Notes under the pieces: model-generated | The model's input: the letters and a program-made list of their open reading frames with translations, nothing else | Told to the model about the DNA's origin: nothing | Database searches by the model: none | NCBI RefSeq assembly: GCF_011764585.1 | Contig: NZ_AP022853.1 | Span: 2,401,501-2,465,500 of the forward strand | DNA length: 64,000 bases | DNA from: Sulfurimicrobium lacus | GTDB taxonomy: Bacteria > Pseudomonadota > Gammaproteobacteria > Burkholderiales > Sulfuricellaceae | Direction of reading: 5' to 3' | Translations under genes and position numbers: made by a program | Shown: one piece after another, positions 18,621-26,492 of the stretch | Layout: every line of letters starts with the position of its first letter | Numbering within the stretch: the first letter of the stretch is position 1

Positions 18621-20089
18621 GCATCCTCATCGTGGTCAACAATCCGCGCGACTGGCCGCTCGACGTTCCCGGCGTGACCGTGGTGCCGGCGCGCGCTTAC
18701 CTGACCGATCCGGCCTGGGGCAACGAGCGCTTCGCCCGCGTGTTCAACCTGTGCAAAACCTACCGCTACCAGAGCCTCGGCTATTACGTCTCGCTGCTTG
18801 CCGAGGCGCGCGGCCACAAGCCGCTGCCCCGGGTGAACACCCTCGAGGACCTGCAATCCCGGAACCTGGTGCGGCACCTGACCGAGGGACTCGACGAGTC
18901 GATCCGGAAATCTCTGGCGCACATCAAGTCGGACACTTTCGAACTGAGCATCTATTTCGGCCGCAACGTTGCAAGCTGCCACGATCAATTGAGCCGGCAA
19001 ATTTTCAACCTGCTGCAGGCGCCGTTGCTGCGCGCCGATTTCGAGCGCCGCGACCACCATTGGCGCATCCGCAAGGTGCGGCTGATTGCCGCCAGCGATA
19101 TACCGCCCGAGCACCAGGAATTCGCGATTCAAGCCACGCTGGACTATTTCATGGGCCGCAGGCGCAGGGCGCCCAGGCGCTCGATGCCGCGCTATGACCT
19201 CGCCATCCTGCACGATCCCGACAATCCCGAACCGGCGTCCAACGCCAGGGCGTTGCGCAAGTTCGAGAAGGCGGCACAGGCGCTGGGCATGCACGTGGAT
19301 TTCATCACCCGTGCCGACTTCGGTCGGCTGTCCGAGTTCGATGCCCTGTTCATCCGCGACACCACCTCCGTCAACCACTACACCTACCGCTTTTCGCGCC
19401 GGGCAGCGGCCGAGGGATTGGTAGTGATCGACGATCCCGACGCCATCCTGAAGTGCAACAACAAGGTTTTTCTCGCCGAAATCCTGGAACGCCACCGCAT
19501 TCCCACACCCAAGACCCTGCTGGTGGACCGCGACAACGTGGACCGGATCATCCCCACGCTCGGCCTCCCCTGCGTGCTCAAGCAGCCGGACGGCTCGTTC
19601 TCGCTGGGCGTGGTCAAGGTGGAATCTGAGCAGGAACTGCATGCCAAAGTGAATGGCTTGCTGGACAAGTCGGAACTGATCGTCGCGCAGGAGTATCTGC
19701 CCACCGAATTCGACTGGCGCGTCGGCATCCTCGACCGGCAGCCGTTGTTCGTCGTCAAATATTTCATGGTTCCCGGCCACTGGCAGATCATCAAGCACGC
19801 CGATGAAAGACACAAATACGTCGAGGGGGCCACGGTGGCGCTGTCCGTGGACGAAGCGCCGGAGCGGGTGATGAAGCTGGCCCTCAAGGCGGCCAACCTG
19901 ATCGGCGACGGGTTCTACGGCGTAGACATCAAACAGGTCGGCAAGCGCTATTACATCATCGAGATCAACGACAACCCCAGCGTGGACGCCGGCAACGAAG
20001 ACGGCGTACTCAAGGACGCGCTCTACCGCGATGTAATGGAAGTCTTCCTGAAACGCATCGAAGCGCGCAGGCGCGGGGCTTCCCGATGA
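18617..20089 (+). CDS. RimK-type ATP-grasp ligase with RLAN N-terminal domain
   Basis: 490 aa, starting at a GTG inside the previous stop (GTGA). Residues ~1-190 form the RLAN-like domain seen only in front of certain RimK-like ligases (LIVVNNPRDWPLDVPGV; YYVSLLAEARGHKPLP). After a basic linker (GRRRRAPRR) comes the ATP-grasp module: FIRDTTSVNHYTYRF, Lys-containing LPCVLKQPDGSFSLGV, AQEYLPTEFDWRVGIL, and the metal-binding VDIKQ / IIEINDNPSVDAG. ATP-grasp ligases form an acyl phosphate and join it to an amine, giving peptide-like bonds. Substrates are unknown. The start is set by coupling. Confidence 0.88.
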   Translation: MSILIVVNNPRDWPLDVPGVTVVPARAYLTDPAWGNERFARVFNLCKTYRYQSLGYYVSLLAEARGHKPLPRVNTLEDLQSRNLVRHLTEGLDESIRKSLAHIKSDTFELSIYFGRNVASCHDQLSRQIFNLLQAPLLRADFERRDHHWRIRKVRLIAASDIPPEHQEFAIQATLDYFMGRRRRAPRRSMPRYDLAILHDPDNPEPASNARALRKFEKAAQALGMHVDFITRADFGRLSEFDALFIRDTTSVNHYTYRFSRRAAAEGLVVIDDPDAILKCNNKVFLAEILERHRIPTPKTLLVDRDNVDRIIPTLGLPCVLKQPDGSFSLGVVKVESEQELHAKVNGLLDKSELIVAQEYLPTEFDWRVGILDRQPLFVVKYFMVPGHWQIIKHADERHKYVEGATVALSVDEAPERVMKLALKAANLIGDGFYGVDIKQVGKRYYIIEINDNPSVDAGNEDGVLKDALYRDVMEVFLKRIEARRRGASR

Positions 20090-21321
20090 GCGCCTCTCCT
20101 GCCCTTCACGCCTTCACTGGCTACGGCGTCGAACTCGAATACATGATCGTGGACCGGCAGACGCTCTCGGTCCTACCGGTTGCCGACGAGTTGCTGCGCC
20201 AGGCCGCAGGGGCCCGAGTCGAGGAAGTGGCGCGGGGGAAGTTCGGCTGGTCCAACGAACTTGCGCTGCACGTCGTCGAACTCAAGAACGCGCGGCCGGA
20301 CCCCGCCCTCGCCCCCCTTCCGGCAGCCTTCCAGTCCGAAGTCCTGGCGATCAACGAGTTGCTCGAATCCCAGGGTGCGCGCCTCATGCCCACGGCCATG
20401 CACCCGTGGATGGAACCCCTCGCGGAAACGCGCCTGTGGCCGCATGACGATGCCTGCATCTACAAGACCTATGACCGCATCTTCGGCTGCAAGGCACACG
20501 GCTGGTCGAATTTGCAGAGCATGCAGCTCAACCTGCCCTTTTCCGGCGATGCCGAATTCTCCCGCCTGCATGCCGCCATCCGCCTGGTGTTGCCGATCCT
20601 CCCCGCGCTGGCGGCGAGTTCTCCCTTCGCCGAAGGGCGTTCCACGGGCTTCATGGACTTCCGCATGGAATCCTACCGCACCCACCAGGCGAAAGTGCTG
20701 TCGACCATCGGGCAGGTCATCCCGGATACCGTCACCCGGCGCGCCGAGTATCGGTCGAAGGTCATGGCGCCCATCTACCGGGATATCTTGCCTTTCGACC
20801 CGGACGGCGTGTTGCGGCACGAATGGCTCAACGCACGCGGCGCCATCCCGCGCTTCGAGCGCAACGCCATCGAGATTCGCGTGATCGACGTGCAGGAGTG
20901 TCCGCAGGCCGACCTCGCCATCGCCGCGGTCACCTCAGCCGTCGTTAAGGCGCTCTACCAGGGCGAATGGTCGCCGCTCGCGATGCAGCAGGCAATCGGC
21001 ACGGATGCGCTGGTGGCGATCCTGCACGCCTGTATCCGCGATGCCGAACAGGCAGTGATCGACGATGCCGGATACCTGCAACTGATGGCTTTCCCCGGTC
21101 GGCTGTGCACCGCCGGCGAACTGTGGCGGCACCTCATGGAAGCGGCGCCGACATTCGATTACAGGCAGTGGCATGAGCCGCTGGACGTGATGCTGGAACG
21201 CGGCCCACTCGCCCGCCGCATCGTCCGCGCGGTTGGTCCGGACGGATCGAAAGCGCGCCTGCAGACGGTCTATCGGGAATTGTGCGAGTGCCTGGCAACG
21301 GGCCGGATGTTCGTGGACTGA
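20086..21321 (+). CDS. GCS2-type carboxylate-amine ligase
   Basis: 411 aa, ATG overlapping the upstream stop (ATGA). It begins with GYGVELEYMIVD, the glutamate-binding beta-strand signature of the glutamate-cysteine ligase 2 (YbdK-like) superfamily. It continues with the GWSNLQSMQLNLPF strand, FMDFRMESYRTHQ and a metal/nucleotide region NAIEIRVIDVQECPQADLA. Family members condense the gamma-carboxylate of Glu (or similar) with an amine using ATP. It is therefore a second, mechanistically independent ligase in the same operon. Annotation as gshA would be unsafe, because operon context points to a dedicated pathway rather than glutathione. Confidence 0.85.
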   Translation: MSASPALHAFTGYGVELEYMIVDRQTLSVLPVADELLRQAAGARVEEVARGKFGWSNELALHVVELKNARPDPALAPLPAAFQSEVLAINELLESQGARLMPTAMHPWMEPLAETRLWPHDDACIYKTYDRIFGCKAHGWSNLQSMQLNLPFSGDAEFSRLHAAIRLVLPILPALAASSPFAEGRSTGFMDFRMESYRTHQAKVLSTIGQVIPDTVTRRAEYRSKVMAPIYRDILPFDPDGVLRHEWLNARGAIPRFERNAIEIRVIDVQECPQADLAIAAVTSAVVKALYQGEWSPLAMQQAIGTDALVAILHACIRDAEQAVIDDAGYLQLMAFPGRLCTAGELWRHLMEAAPTFDYRQWHEPLDVMLERGPLARRIVRAVGPDGSKARLQTVYRELCECLATGRMFVD

Positions 21322-21327
21322 TTGGCC

Positions 21328-22077
21328 ATGGCCGTAGCAGACCATTTCCTCATCACCTGCGAACATGGCGGGAACCGCATCCCGACCCGCTACCGTGACC
21401 TGTTCTCGGGCTGCGAGGCGCTGCTGCGAACCCATCGCGGCTACGACCCCGGTGCGCTTGTCCTGGCCAGGGAACTCGCCGAGGCGCTGGCCGCACCCCT
21501 GTTCGTCTCCACCACCAGCCGCCTGCTGGCCGACCTCAACCGCTCCCTCGGCCACCCGCGCCTGTACTCCGAGGCCACACGGGATACGCCGCTTGCAGTT
21601 CGCCGCGAGATACTGGAGCGCCATTACCTGCCGTACCGGAACAAGGTCGAAACGGCGATCGCCGCCGCGACTGAGCAGGGTAGCCGGGTGATCCATATCT
21701 CCTCCCACAGCTTCACTCCAGTGCTCGACGGCGCGGTGCGCAGCGCCGACATCGGCCTGCTGTACGATCCGGCCCGCCGCGGCGAAGTCGAACTGTGCCG
21801 CTGCTGGCAGACCCATCTCCAGGCGCTGGCGCCGGAGCTGAAAGTGCGCCGCAATTACCCTTATACCGGCAGTTCCGATGGCCTTACCGCCTATCTGCGC
21901 CGCCGTTTTCCCGCTGACGTCTATGTCGGCATCGAACTGGAAATCAATCAGAAGCATGCCTTGCCTGGAGGGCGCCGCTGGCGCGCCTTTCGGGGCCGCG
22001 TGGTCGAGGCATTGCGCCTTGCGACGGCCGGCCAACAGGGGCTGCAGGACTCGATTGGCCAAGGAACCTCTGATTAA
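21328..22077 (+). CDS. N-formylglutamate amidohydrolase-like protein
   Basis: 249 aa from ATG 21328 (an upstream in-frame TTG at 21322 adds two residues). Landmarks: FLITCEHGGNRIP, THRGYDPGA, TTSRLLADLNRS, HISSHSFTP, IGLLYDPAR, RRNYPYTGSSDG and GIELEINQKHA, all hallmarks of the metal-dependent NFGAH superfamily related to HutG-type N-formylglutamate deformylase. No hut genes are nearby, so histidine degradation is unlikely. As fourth gene of the amidoligase operon it could cleave an N-acyl-glutamyl bond. The last four residues (GTSD) and the stop codon are encoded by the terminal repeat of an adjoining palindromic element. Confidence 0.85.
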   Translation: MAVADHFLITCEHGGNRIPTRYRDLFSGCEALLRTHRGYDPGALVLARELAEALAAPLFVSTTSRLLADLNRSLGHPRLYSEATRDTPLAVRREILERHYLPYRNKVETAIAAATEQGSRVIHISSHSFTPVLDGAVRSADIGLLYDPARRGEVELCRCWQTHLQALAPELKVRRNYPYTGSSDGLTAYLRRRFPADVYVGIELEINQKHALPGGRRWRAFRGRVVEALRLATAGQQGLQDSIGQGTSD

Positions 22078-22333
22078 GTCAAACGCGGATCGCGTTACAT
22101 CGAAAACAGGCTTGAACAAGGCGCGCGACGCAGGTCGTAGCTGTCCCTACGATGCCAAGGAGCGCAACGCGGGGCAAGCCTGTTTTCGATGTAACCCGAA
22201 GGGACGGGGTATTGCGGGCGCCATGCGGCGTCAAGAGTCGCTGGTGCAGAATGACTGCACGGCGCGTCTCTTTCCTTGCCTGGCATCCCGCAATACCCCG
22301 TCGCGACCGCGTTTGACTTAATCAGAGGTTCCC
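22063..22333. repeat. Three-arm palindromic element, copy 1
   Basis: About 271 bp with terminal inverted repeats of ~27 bp (GGAACCTCTGATTAAGTCAA on the left, its complement on the right). Inside are two further palindromic arms: arm A 22094-22114 with 22175-22195 (core GTTACATCGAAAACAGGC) and arm B 22203-22218 with 22287-22302 (core GACGGGGTATTGCGGG). Arm B has an inner GTGCAG/CTGCAC hairpin. The whole can fold as a three-way junction. No open frame is convincing, so it looks like a non-autonomous mobile or REP-like element. Together with the promoter at 22355 it fills the gap 22078-22440. Confidence 0.85.
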
Positions 22334-22354
22334 TAGCCTACATAAAATACCCGA

Positions 22355-22382
22355 TTGACTGGGTCGACTATTTTGCTATATT
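22355..22382 (+). promoter_or_regulatory. Probable sigma-70 promoter of the universal stress gene
   Basis: TTGACT, a 16-bp spacer and TATATT lie 59 nt before the ATG at 22441 and just outside the palindromic element, so the stress-protein gene is probably transcribed separately from the amidoligase operon. Confidence 0.5.
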
Positions 22383-22440
22383 GAAAAAGGCGTGACAGGC
22401 GCGGTGTTTGTTCGTGCTCCACAGTCGGGAAGGACGAAAT

Positions 22441-22887
22441 ATGTACAAGCGAATACTGGTTGCGATAGACGGCAGCGACACGTCGAACCGTGCGCTTCAG
22501 GAAGCCATCAGCCTTGCCGGGAATCAACAGGCCACACTGCTCATCGTCAATGTGATGGAGGGCTACAGCATCAATTCAGATGCCGAATTCCCAACCCCGG
22601 AGGAAGTCGAAAACGCACAGGAAACCTACCTTCTCGGCATGCTGGAGAGAGCCCGGAAATCGGCGCTGGACAAGGGTGTGGCTGTAGAAAGTCAATTGCT
22701 CAAGATCGAGAGCCTCGGTTTGCGGATCGCCGACGCAATCATGCAGGAAGCCGCCAAATGGTCAGCCGACCTCATCGTGGCGGGAACGCACGGACGCAGC
22801 GGATTGAGCCACCTCCTGGTCGGGAGCGTTGCGGAAGGCATCCTGCGCGTTTCGCCAGTCCCTATCCTGCTGATTCGCAGTAAATAA
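22441..22887 (+). CDS. Universal stress protein (UspA family)
   Basis: 148 aa. Start chosen at 22441 because MYKRILVAIDGSDTSNRA is the standard UspA N-terminus and AAGGA lies at the right distance; upstream in-frame codons are not Usp-like. The ATP-binding motif G-2x-G-9x-G-S is intact (GTHGRSGLSHLLVGS), ending VPILLIRSK. A single-domain, probably dimeric cytoplasmic protein induced under growth arrest or respiratory stress in other proteobacteria. It precedes a retropepsin-like gene by 14 nt, probably co-transcribed. Confidence 0.92.
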   Translation: MYKRILVAIDGSDTSNRALQEAISLAGNQQATLLIVNVMEGYSINSDAEFPTPEEVENAQETYLLGMLERARKSALDKGVAVESQLLKIESLGLRIADAIMQEAAKWSADLIVAGTHGRSGLSHLLVGSVAEGILRVSPVPILLIRSK

Positions 22888-22901
22888 AAGATCGGCAGGC
22901 C

Positions 22902-23300
22902 ATGAAAAAGGCGGCATTGGTCTTTTTCCTGCTCTTCCATATCCAGGCTTTGTCGGCCGCGCCCGGCGTCATCTTCGTCGATGGCCGCATCAACGACGCA
23001 CCGGTGCGTTTTATCGTGGACACCGGGGCCGACGAAATCCTGATCCCCTACGCTCAAGCCATCCGCATGGGCCTCCCGGTTTTTGCGGGAGAGCGCATCG
23101 AATCCACCACGGCAAGCGGCCCGATAGGAACCTATAAACTCACGCTGGACGCGGTGACCGTCGGCACGGTTACCCTGCACGATGTCGCTGCGCGCGTATC
23201 TGAAAGCGATTTGGGCGTGCAGTACGTCCTGCTCGGCATGAGTTTTCTTCGCCAGGTCAAAATGTGCATCGTGTATGGGCAGGTGGTGATTAGCCCATAA
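22902..23300 (+). CDS. Exported retropepsin-like aspartic protease
   Basis: 132 aa. Signal peptide 1-~19 (KKAALVFFLLFHIQALSAA). The mature part is one retropepsin lobe: flap-side strand VDGRINDAPVRFIVDTGADEILI with the catalytic DTGA, then YVLLGMSFLRQVKM in the position of the family LLGMxFL motif. It fits the clan AA family of proteobacterial aspartyl proteases, which work as homodimers in the periplasm. Its stop overlaps, tail to tail, the last 11 nt of the response-regulator gene on the other strand. Confidence 0.82.
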   Translation: MKKAALVFFLLFHIQALSAAPGVIFVDGRINDAPVRFIVDTGADEILIPYAQAIRMGLPVFAGERIESTTASGPIGTYKLTLDAVTVGTVTLHDVAARVSESDLGVQYVLLGMSFLRQVKMCIVYGQVVISP

Positions 23301-23976
23301 GGGCTATCAGTCGCATGACCAGCGTCCCTGCCGGGTCCATTACCGGCATTTGATTCCCCTTTATGGCGGAATGGGCCAATGTAAATTCGACCAGTTCCTT
23401 CCCGGACGCGAGTTGGGCTTGTTCGGATGGCCCCAGCATTTGGGTGAAATCCAGTTCCTGTATGTCGAGCGAAGGAATGTCCAGCAGCACGCTGGCCAAA
23501 GGCGACAAGGCAAGCACTTTCCAGTCAGGGTCGGCGATCAGCACCGCGCCGGGAAGTTGCGGAACGATGCCGTTTCGGCCGATTTTCGCCATGATGAGGC
23601 TGGCCTTGACGCGCGCCAGCAGCTCCTTCTTGTTGAAGGGCTTGGTGATGAAATCGGTGGCGCCGGCTTCGATCCCCCTGATGCGATCTTCCGGCGAGGA
23701 CAAGGCCGTGACCATGATGACCGGCAGCGCGGAAAATTCGGCATCTTCCCTGATTTGCCTGCAGACCTCGTAACCTGTCATGCCTGGCATGCGCACATCC
23801 AGCACCATGATGTCGGGCTTGTCCCGGCGTAGGGTTGCCAACGCCTCGGGACCGCTGGCCGCATCGAGCACCCGGTAACCCGCATCGTTCAGGATCAGAC
23901 GCAGCAGTTTTACGTTGGGCGGCGCATCATCCACCACCAGAACCGTTGCTCCGGCATATGTATTCGCCTCAGCCAT
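23290..23976 (-). CDS. Response regulator with C-terminal PAS-like domain
   Basis: 228 aa from ATG 23976, chosen for GGAGGGGAGGGC just upstream and overlap with the previous stop by 8 nt. REC ~10-130 (VLVVDDAPPNVKLLRL, phosphoacceptor in MVLDVRMPG, FITKPFNKKELL). A C-terminal segment (GAVLIADPDWKVLALSPLA) resembles a PAS fold but ends without a further output. Probably an intermediate partner of the globin-coupled kinase encoded three genes upstream. Confidence 0.85.
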   Translation of the reverse strand: MAEANTYAGATVLVVDDAPPNVKLLRLILNDAGYRVLDAASGPEALATLRRDKPDIMVLDVRMPGMTGYEVCRQIREDAEFSALPVIMVTALSSPEDRIRGIEAGATDFITKPFNKKELLARVKASLIMAKIGRNGIVPQLPGAVLIADPDWKVLALSPLASVLLDIPSLDIQELDFTQMLGPSEQAQLASGKELVEFTLAHSAIKGNQMPVMDPAGTLVMRLIALMG

Positions 23977-24367
23977 GCCCTCCCCTCCTGCCTTCCCGGA
24001 TGAAACGTTCGACCACCTCGGGCAGGCGCCGGGTATCGACGGGTTTGCTGAGGTAACCGTCGAAACCCGCTGCCAGGAAGCGCCCTTCGTCACCTTTCAT
24101 GGCCTGTGCCGTGATTGCCAGCGCCGCTACGAGATCAAAAGCCGGATCCTCGCGTATGGTGCGGATCAGATCCAGTCCGCTGCCTTCGCCGAGACGGATG
24201 TCGAGCAACAGCAAATCTGGCCGCTCCTGCTTGAGTATTTCCATGGCCGCTTCCACGCTGCCCGCTTCCAGGATGCGATAGTTTCTGCCGGCCAGGATGA
24301 CACGTATCAGCTTGCGGTTGGTTTCGTCGTCATCGACCAGCAATATGGTCCTGGCTGACTGTTCCAT
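23969..24367 (-). CDS. Single-domain response regulator
   Basis: 132 aa, a complete REC domain only: TILLVDDDETNRKLIRVIL, phosphoacceptor in LLLLDIRLG, Thr in ITAQAMKGDE, Lys in YLSKPVDTRRL. The GDE-after-MK pattern is like DivK or Spo0F-type relay receivers and hybrid-kinase receiver domains. It lies 11 nt from the upstream tandem-REC gene and overlaps the next, so it belongs to the globin-kinase operon, probably as phosphate carrier. Confidence 0.9.
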   Translation of the reverse strand: MEQSARTILLVDDDETNRKLIRVILAGRNYRILEAGSVEAAMEILKQERPDLLLLDIRLGEGSGLDLIRTIREDPAFDLVAALAITAQAMKGDEGRFLAAGFDGYLSKPVDTRRLPEVVERFIREGRRGGHG

Positions 24368-24378
24368 GTTGCCCCTCC

Positions 24379-25194
24379 TCAGCCCTCTCCGGCGGAATAT
24401 TTGTCTCGCTTGAAAAGCAGGGTGATAGCAGACAGCAGGCGCTCTTCAATAAGTTCATTTTCCCGCATCAGCACAAACTCGATTCCCTCTTCCATCTCCA
24501 CGCCTTCCTGGCTGCCCAGCATCCATGGACTCAGTGCCAGGACAGGAATACGCGCAGTGGCCGGCGCCGCCCTGAGGAGTTGCAGCAAGGACAAAAAATC
24601 CATCCCTCCCGCCATCAGGTTGGTGACAATCAGATCCGGGTGGGCGAATTTAGCCAGGTTGAAAGCCTCCTCAAAACCGAGCGCCTGGATCACCTCATAG
24701 TTAGCTTCCACCAGTATCATGGCAAGCAGTTGCAATTCTTCCTGATCGGTGTGAACCACCATCACCTTGTGGCAGACACTGGCCCCGCCCTCGCGCGGCA
24801 CACAGCGCTTCAGAGCATGCAGCAACTCGGCGCGATCCACCGGTTTGACCAGGTAATCGGCAGCGCCCAGACGGAACCCGAGGGCCTGGCGGTCCAGCAC
24901 CGAAACGATGACTACGGGTATATCGCGCGTGACCGGAGACGCCTTCAGTTCAGAAAGCACTTGCCACCCGTCCTTGTCGGGCAGAAGGATATCCAGGGTG
25001 ATGGCCAGCGGATGACACTCGGCGGCAATATCCAATGCCTGGCAGCCGCTGCTGGCGACCAGCACCTCATGCCCCGCCTGCAGGAGATAAAGGGACAACA
25101 GCTTGGCGGCCTGCGGGTTGTCCTCCACCACCAGGATCGTGTTGCGCGAGTCCGGGCACTGCCCTTCTAGCGAATGGTGATTTCCGTTGTTCAT
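24379..25194 (-). CDS. Tandem receiver protein, second domain degenerate
   Basis: 271 aa from ATG 25194 (an upstream extension reads over the kinase gene in another frame and is not used). REC1 (TILVVEDNPQAAKLLSLYL; phosphoacceptor in ITLDILLPD; YLVKPVDRAELL) looks complete. REC2 begins KVMVVHTDQEELQLLAMIL and has Asn in the phosphoacceptor position (LIVTNLMAGG) and no standard KP loop, so it probably cannot be phosphorylated and serves for contact. It lies 10 nt after the globin-coupled kinase stop. Confidence 0.82.
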   Translation of the reverse strand: MNNGNHHSLEGQCPDSRNTILVVEDNPQAAKLLSLYLLQAGHEVLVASSGCQALDIAAECHPLAITLDILLPDKDGWQVLSELKASPVTRDIPVVIVSVLDRQALGFRLGAADYLVKPVDRAELLHALKRCVPREGGASVCHKVMVVHTDQEELQLLAMILVEANYEVIQALGFEEAFNLAKFAHPDLIVTNLMAGGMDFLSLLQLLRAAPATARIPVLALSPWMLGSQEGVEMEEGIEFVLMRENELIEERLLSAITLLFKRDKYSAGEG

Positions 25195-25204
25195 GATGGG
25201 TTTC

Positions 25205-26488
25205 TCACGTGGCCGCCTGTTCCGGCGTGCTCCTGGGTTCGAATGGCTGCAGCGGCAGCAGAAAATGGAAAACGCTGCCTGCGCCGAATTCGCTATCCGC
25301 CCAGATACGCCCGCCATGCGCTTCCGCCAGACGTTTGGAAAGGGCCAGCCCCAGTCCGGTGCCTTGATAGCGGCGGGAATTGGACGCATCGACCTGACTG
25401 AATTCGATAAAAATGCGGCCCATGTCCTCCTCCTTTATGCCGATGCCGGTATCGGACACCGCCAGGTGCAGTTGTCCGTTTTCAATTGCGGCAGAAATGG
25501 AGATTTTTCCGTTATCGGTGAATTTAACGGCATTCGACAGCAGGTTGAAGAGGATTTGCTTGAAGCGAATCTGGTCGGCGGTGATCAACCCCAGGTCCGG
25601 GGGAAACTCGCTGTGGATGACGAGCCCCTTCCCCTCTGCCGCACCACGCAGAATAGTGATGGTTTCGCGCACTGTCTGGGCGATGGGGAATGTCTCGTAG
25701 AACAGCTCCAGCCTGCCGGCTTCAACCTTGGACAGGTCAAGCACGTCATTGATGAGGCGCAGCAGCAGCTGGCCGGCGTCGTGGATGTCGCCCAGGTATT
25801 CCGCCTGGTCGGCGTTGAGCTCGCCCGGAATCCGGTCCTGCAGCACCTCGGTAAAGCCGATGATGGCGTTGAGCGGGGTACGGAACTCGTGCGACATATT
25901 GGCCAGGAACTGGCTCTTGGCCGTGCTCGCGGCCTCGATGCGGAGGTTCAGGTCGCGTAGCTTGTCCATGGTGCCTTCGTAATGCACGTAATAGCTCTGG
26001 ATGCCGAGTTGCAGATCCAGGTTCATGATCTTGTCCAGCGCCAGGATGTGCTCCACCACCGCTTTGGCGTCGTTATGCCAACGTTCCAGGATGATGGGAT
26101 AGAGGATGCGGTGGTAAAGCTGGAACGCGCCGATGAACCAGTGGGGCTCGACCAGGATGGCATTGTGTATGTAACCGATGCGCCAGCGCTGCTCGAAGTA
26201 GCTCGCGTCGTATGGGCCCTGCACCGCCTCCATCAGGTATGCCTTCTGCGCCTCGCCCAAACGCTGAATCATGGCATCGTCCCTGAACACCTTGCGGGTT
26301 TCTTCAAAGGAAAGCATGTGCTCGTAGAAGCATGTGGCAATTTCATCCAGCCGCTCGCGGAACAAGACCTCAAGATCGTGCAGCAATTCAACGTCGCGTG
26401 CGTCGAATTTCAGGAACGCCAGGCGCGAATTGCGCGCAGCCTCGTCGAAAACGGGCGGGATCACGTCCCCATAATTTTGTTGCGTCAT
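25205..26488 (-). CDS. Globin-coupled sensor histidine kinase
   Basis: 427 aa, soluble. Residues ~1-165 form a protoglobin sensor domain; the helix-F stretch RIGYIHNAILVEPHWFIGAFQ-like carries the likely proximal haem His (in YIH). HisKA ~195-260 contains FLANMSHEFRTPLNAIIGF, and the HATPase has NLLSNAVKFTDNG, DTGIGIKEED and GTGLGLALSKRL. Globin-coupled sensors respond to O2 (sometimes NO or CO), so this is a haem-based gas-sensing kinase. Three receiver proteins follow in the same operon and are the natural phosphoacceptors. It is separated by 4 nt from the GH15 gene upstream. Confidence 0.9.
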   Translation of the reverse strand: MTQQNYGDVIPPVFDEAARNSRLAFLKFDARDVELLHDLEVLFRERLDEIATCFYEHMLSFEETRKVFRDDAMIQRLGEAQKAYLMEAVQGPYDASYFEQRWRIGYIHNAILVEPHWFIGAFQLYHRILYPIILERWHNDAKAVVEHILALDKIMNLDLQLGIQSYYVHYEGTMDKLRDLNLRIEAASTAKSQFLANMSHEFRTPLNAIIGFTEVLQDRIPGELNADQAEYLGDIHDAGQLLLRLINDVLDLSKVEAGRLELFYETFPIAQTVRETITILRGAAEGKGLVIHSEFPPDLGLITADQIRFKQILFNLLSNAVKFTDNGKISISAAIENGQLHLAVSDTGIGIKEEDMGRIFIEFSQVDASNSRRYQGTGLGLALSKRLAEAHGGRIWADSEFGAGSVFHFLLPLQPFEPRSTPEQAAT

Positions 26489-26492
26489 TACA

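Noticed and set aside
18488..19813. 441-codon open frame on the minus strand, opposite the ATP-grasp ligase gene
   Set aside because: The plus strand carries clear family motifs and coupled starts; the antisense frame has no motif and arises from high-GC third positions.
20086..21321. Naming the GCS2-type protein as glutathione-synthesis gshA
   Set aside because: Operon context with RLAN-ATP-grasp, papain-fold and NFGAH-like genes differs from glutathione synthesis, and the family is functionally mixed.
21328..22077. Assigning the NFGAH-like protein to histidine degradation (hutG)
   Set aside because: No hutH, hutU, hutI or hutF gene is nearby and it is coupled to amidoligases.
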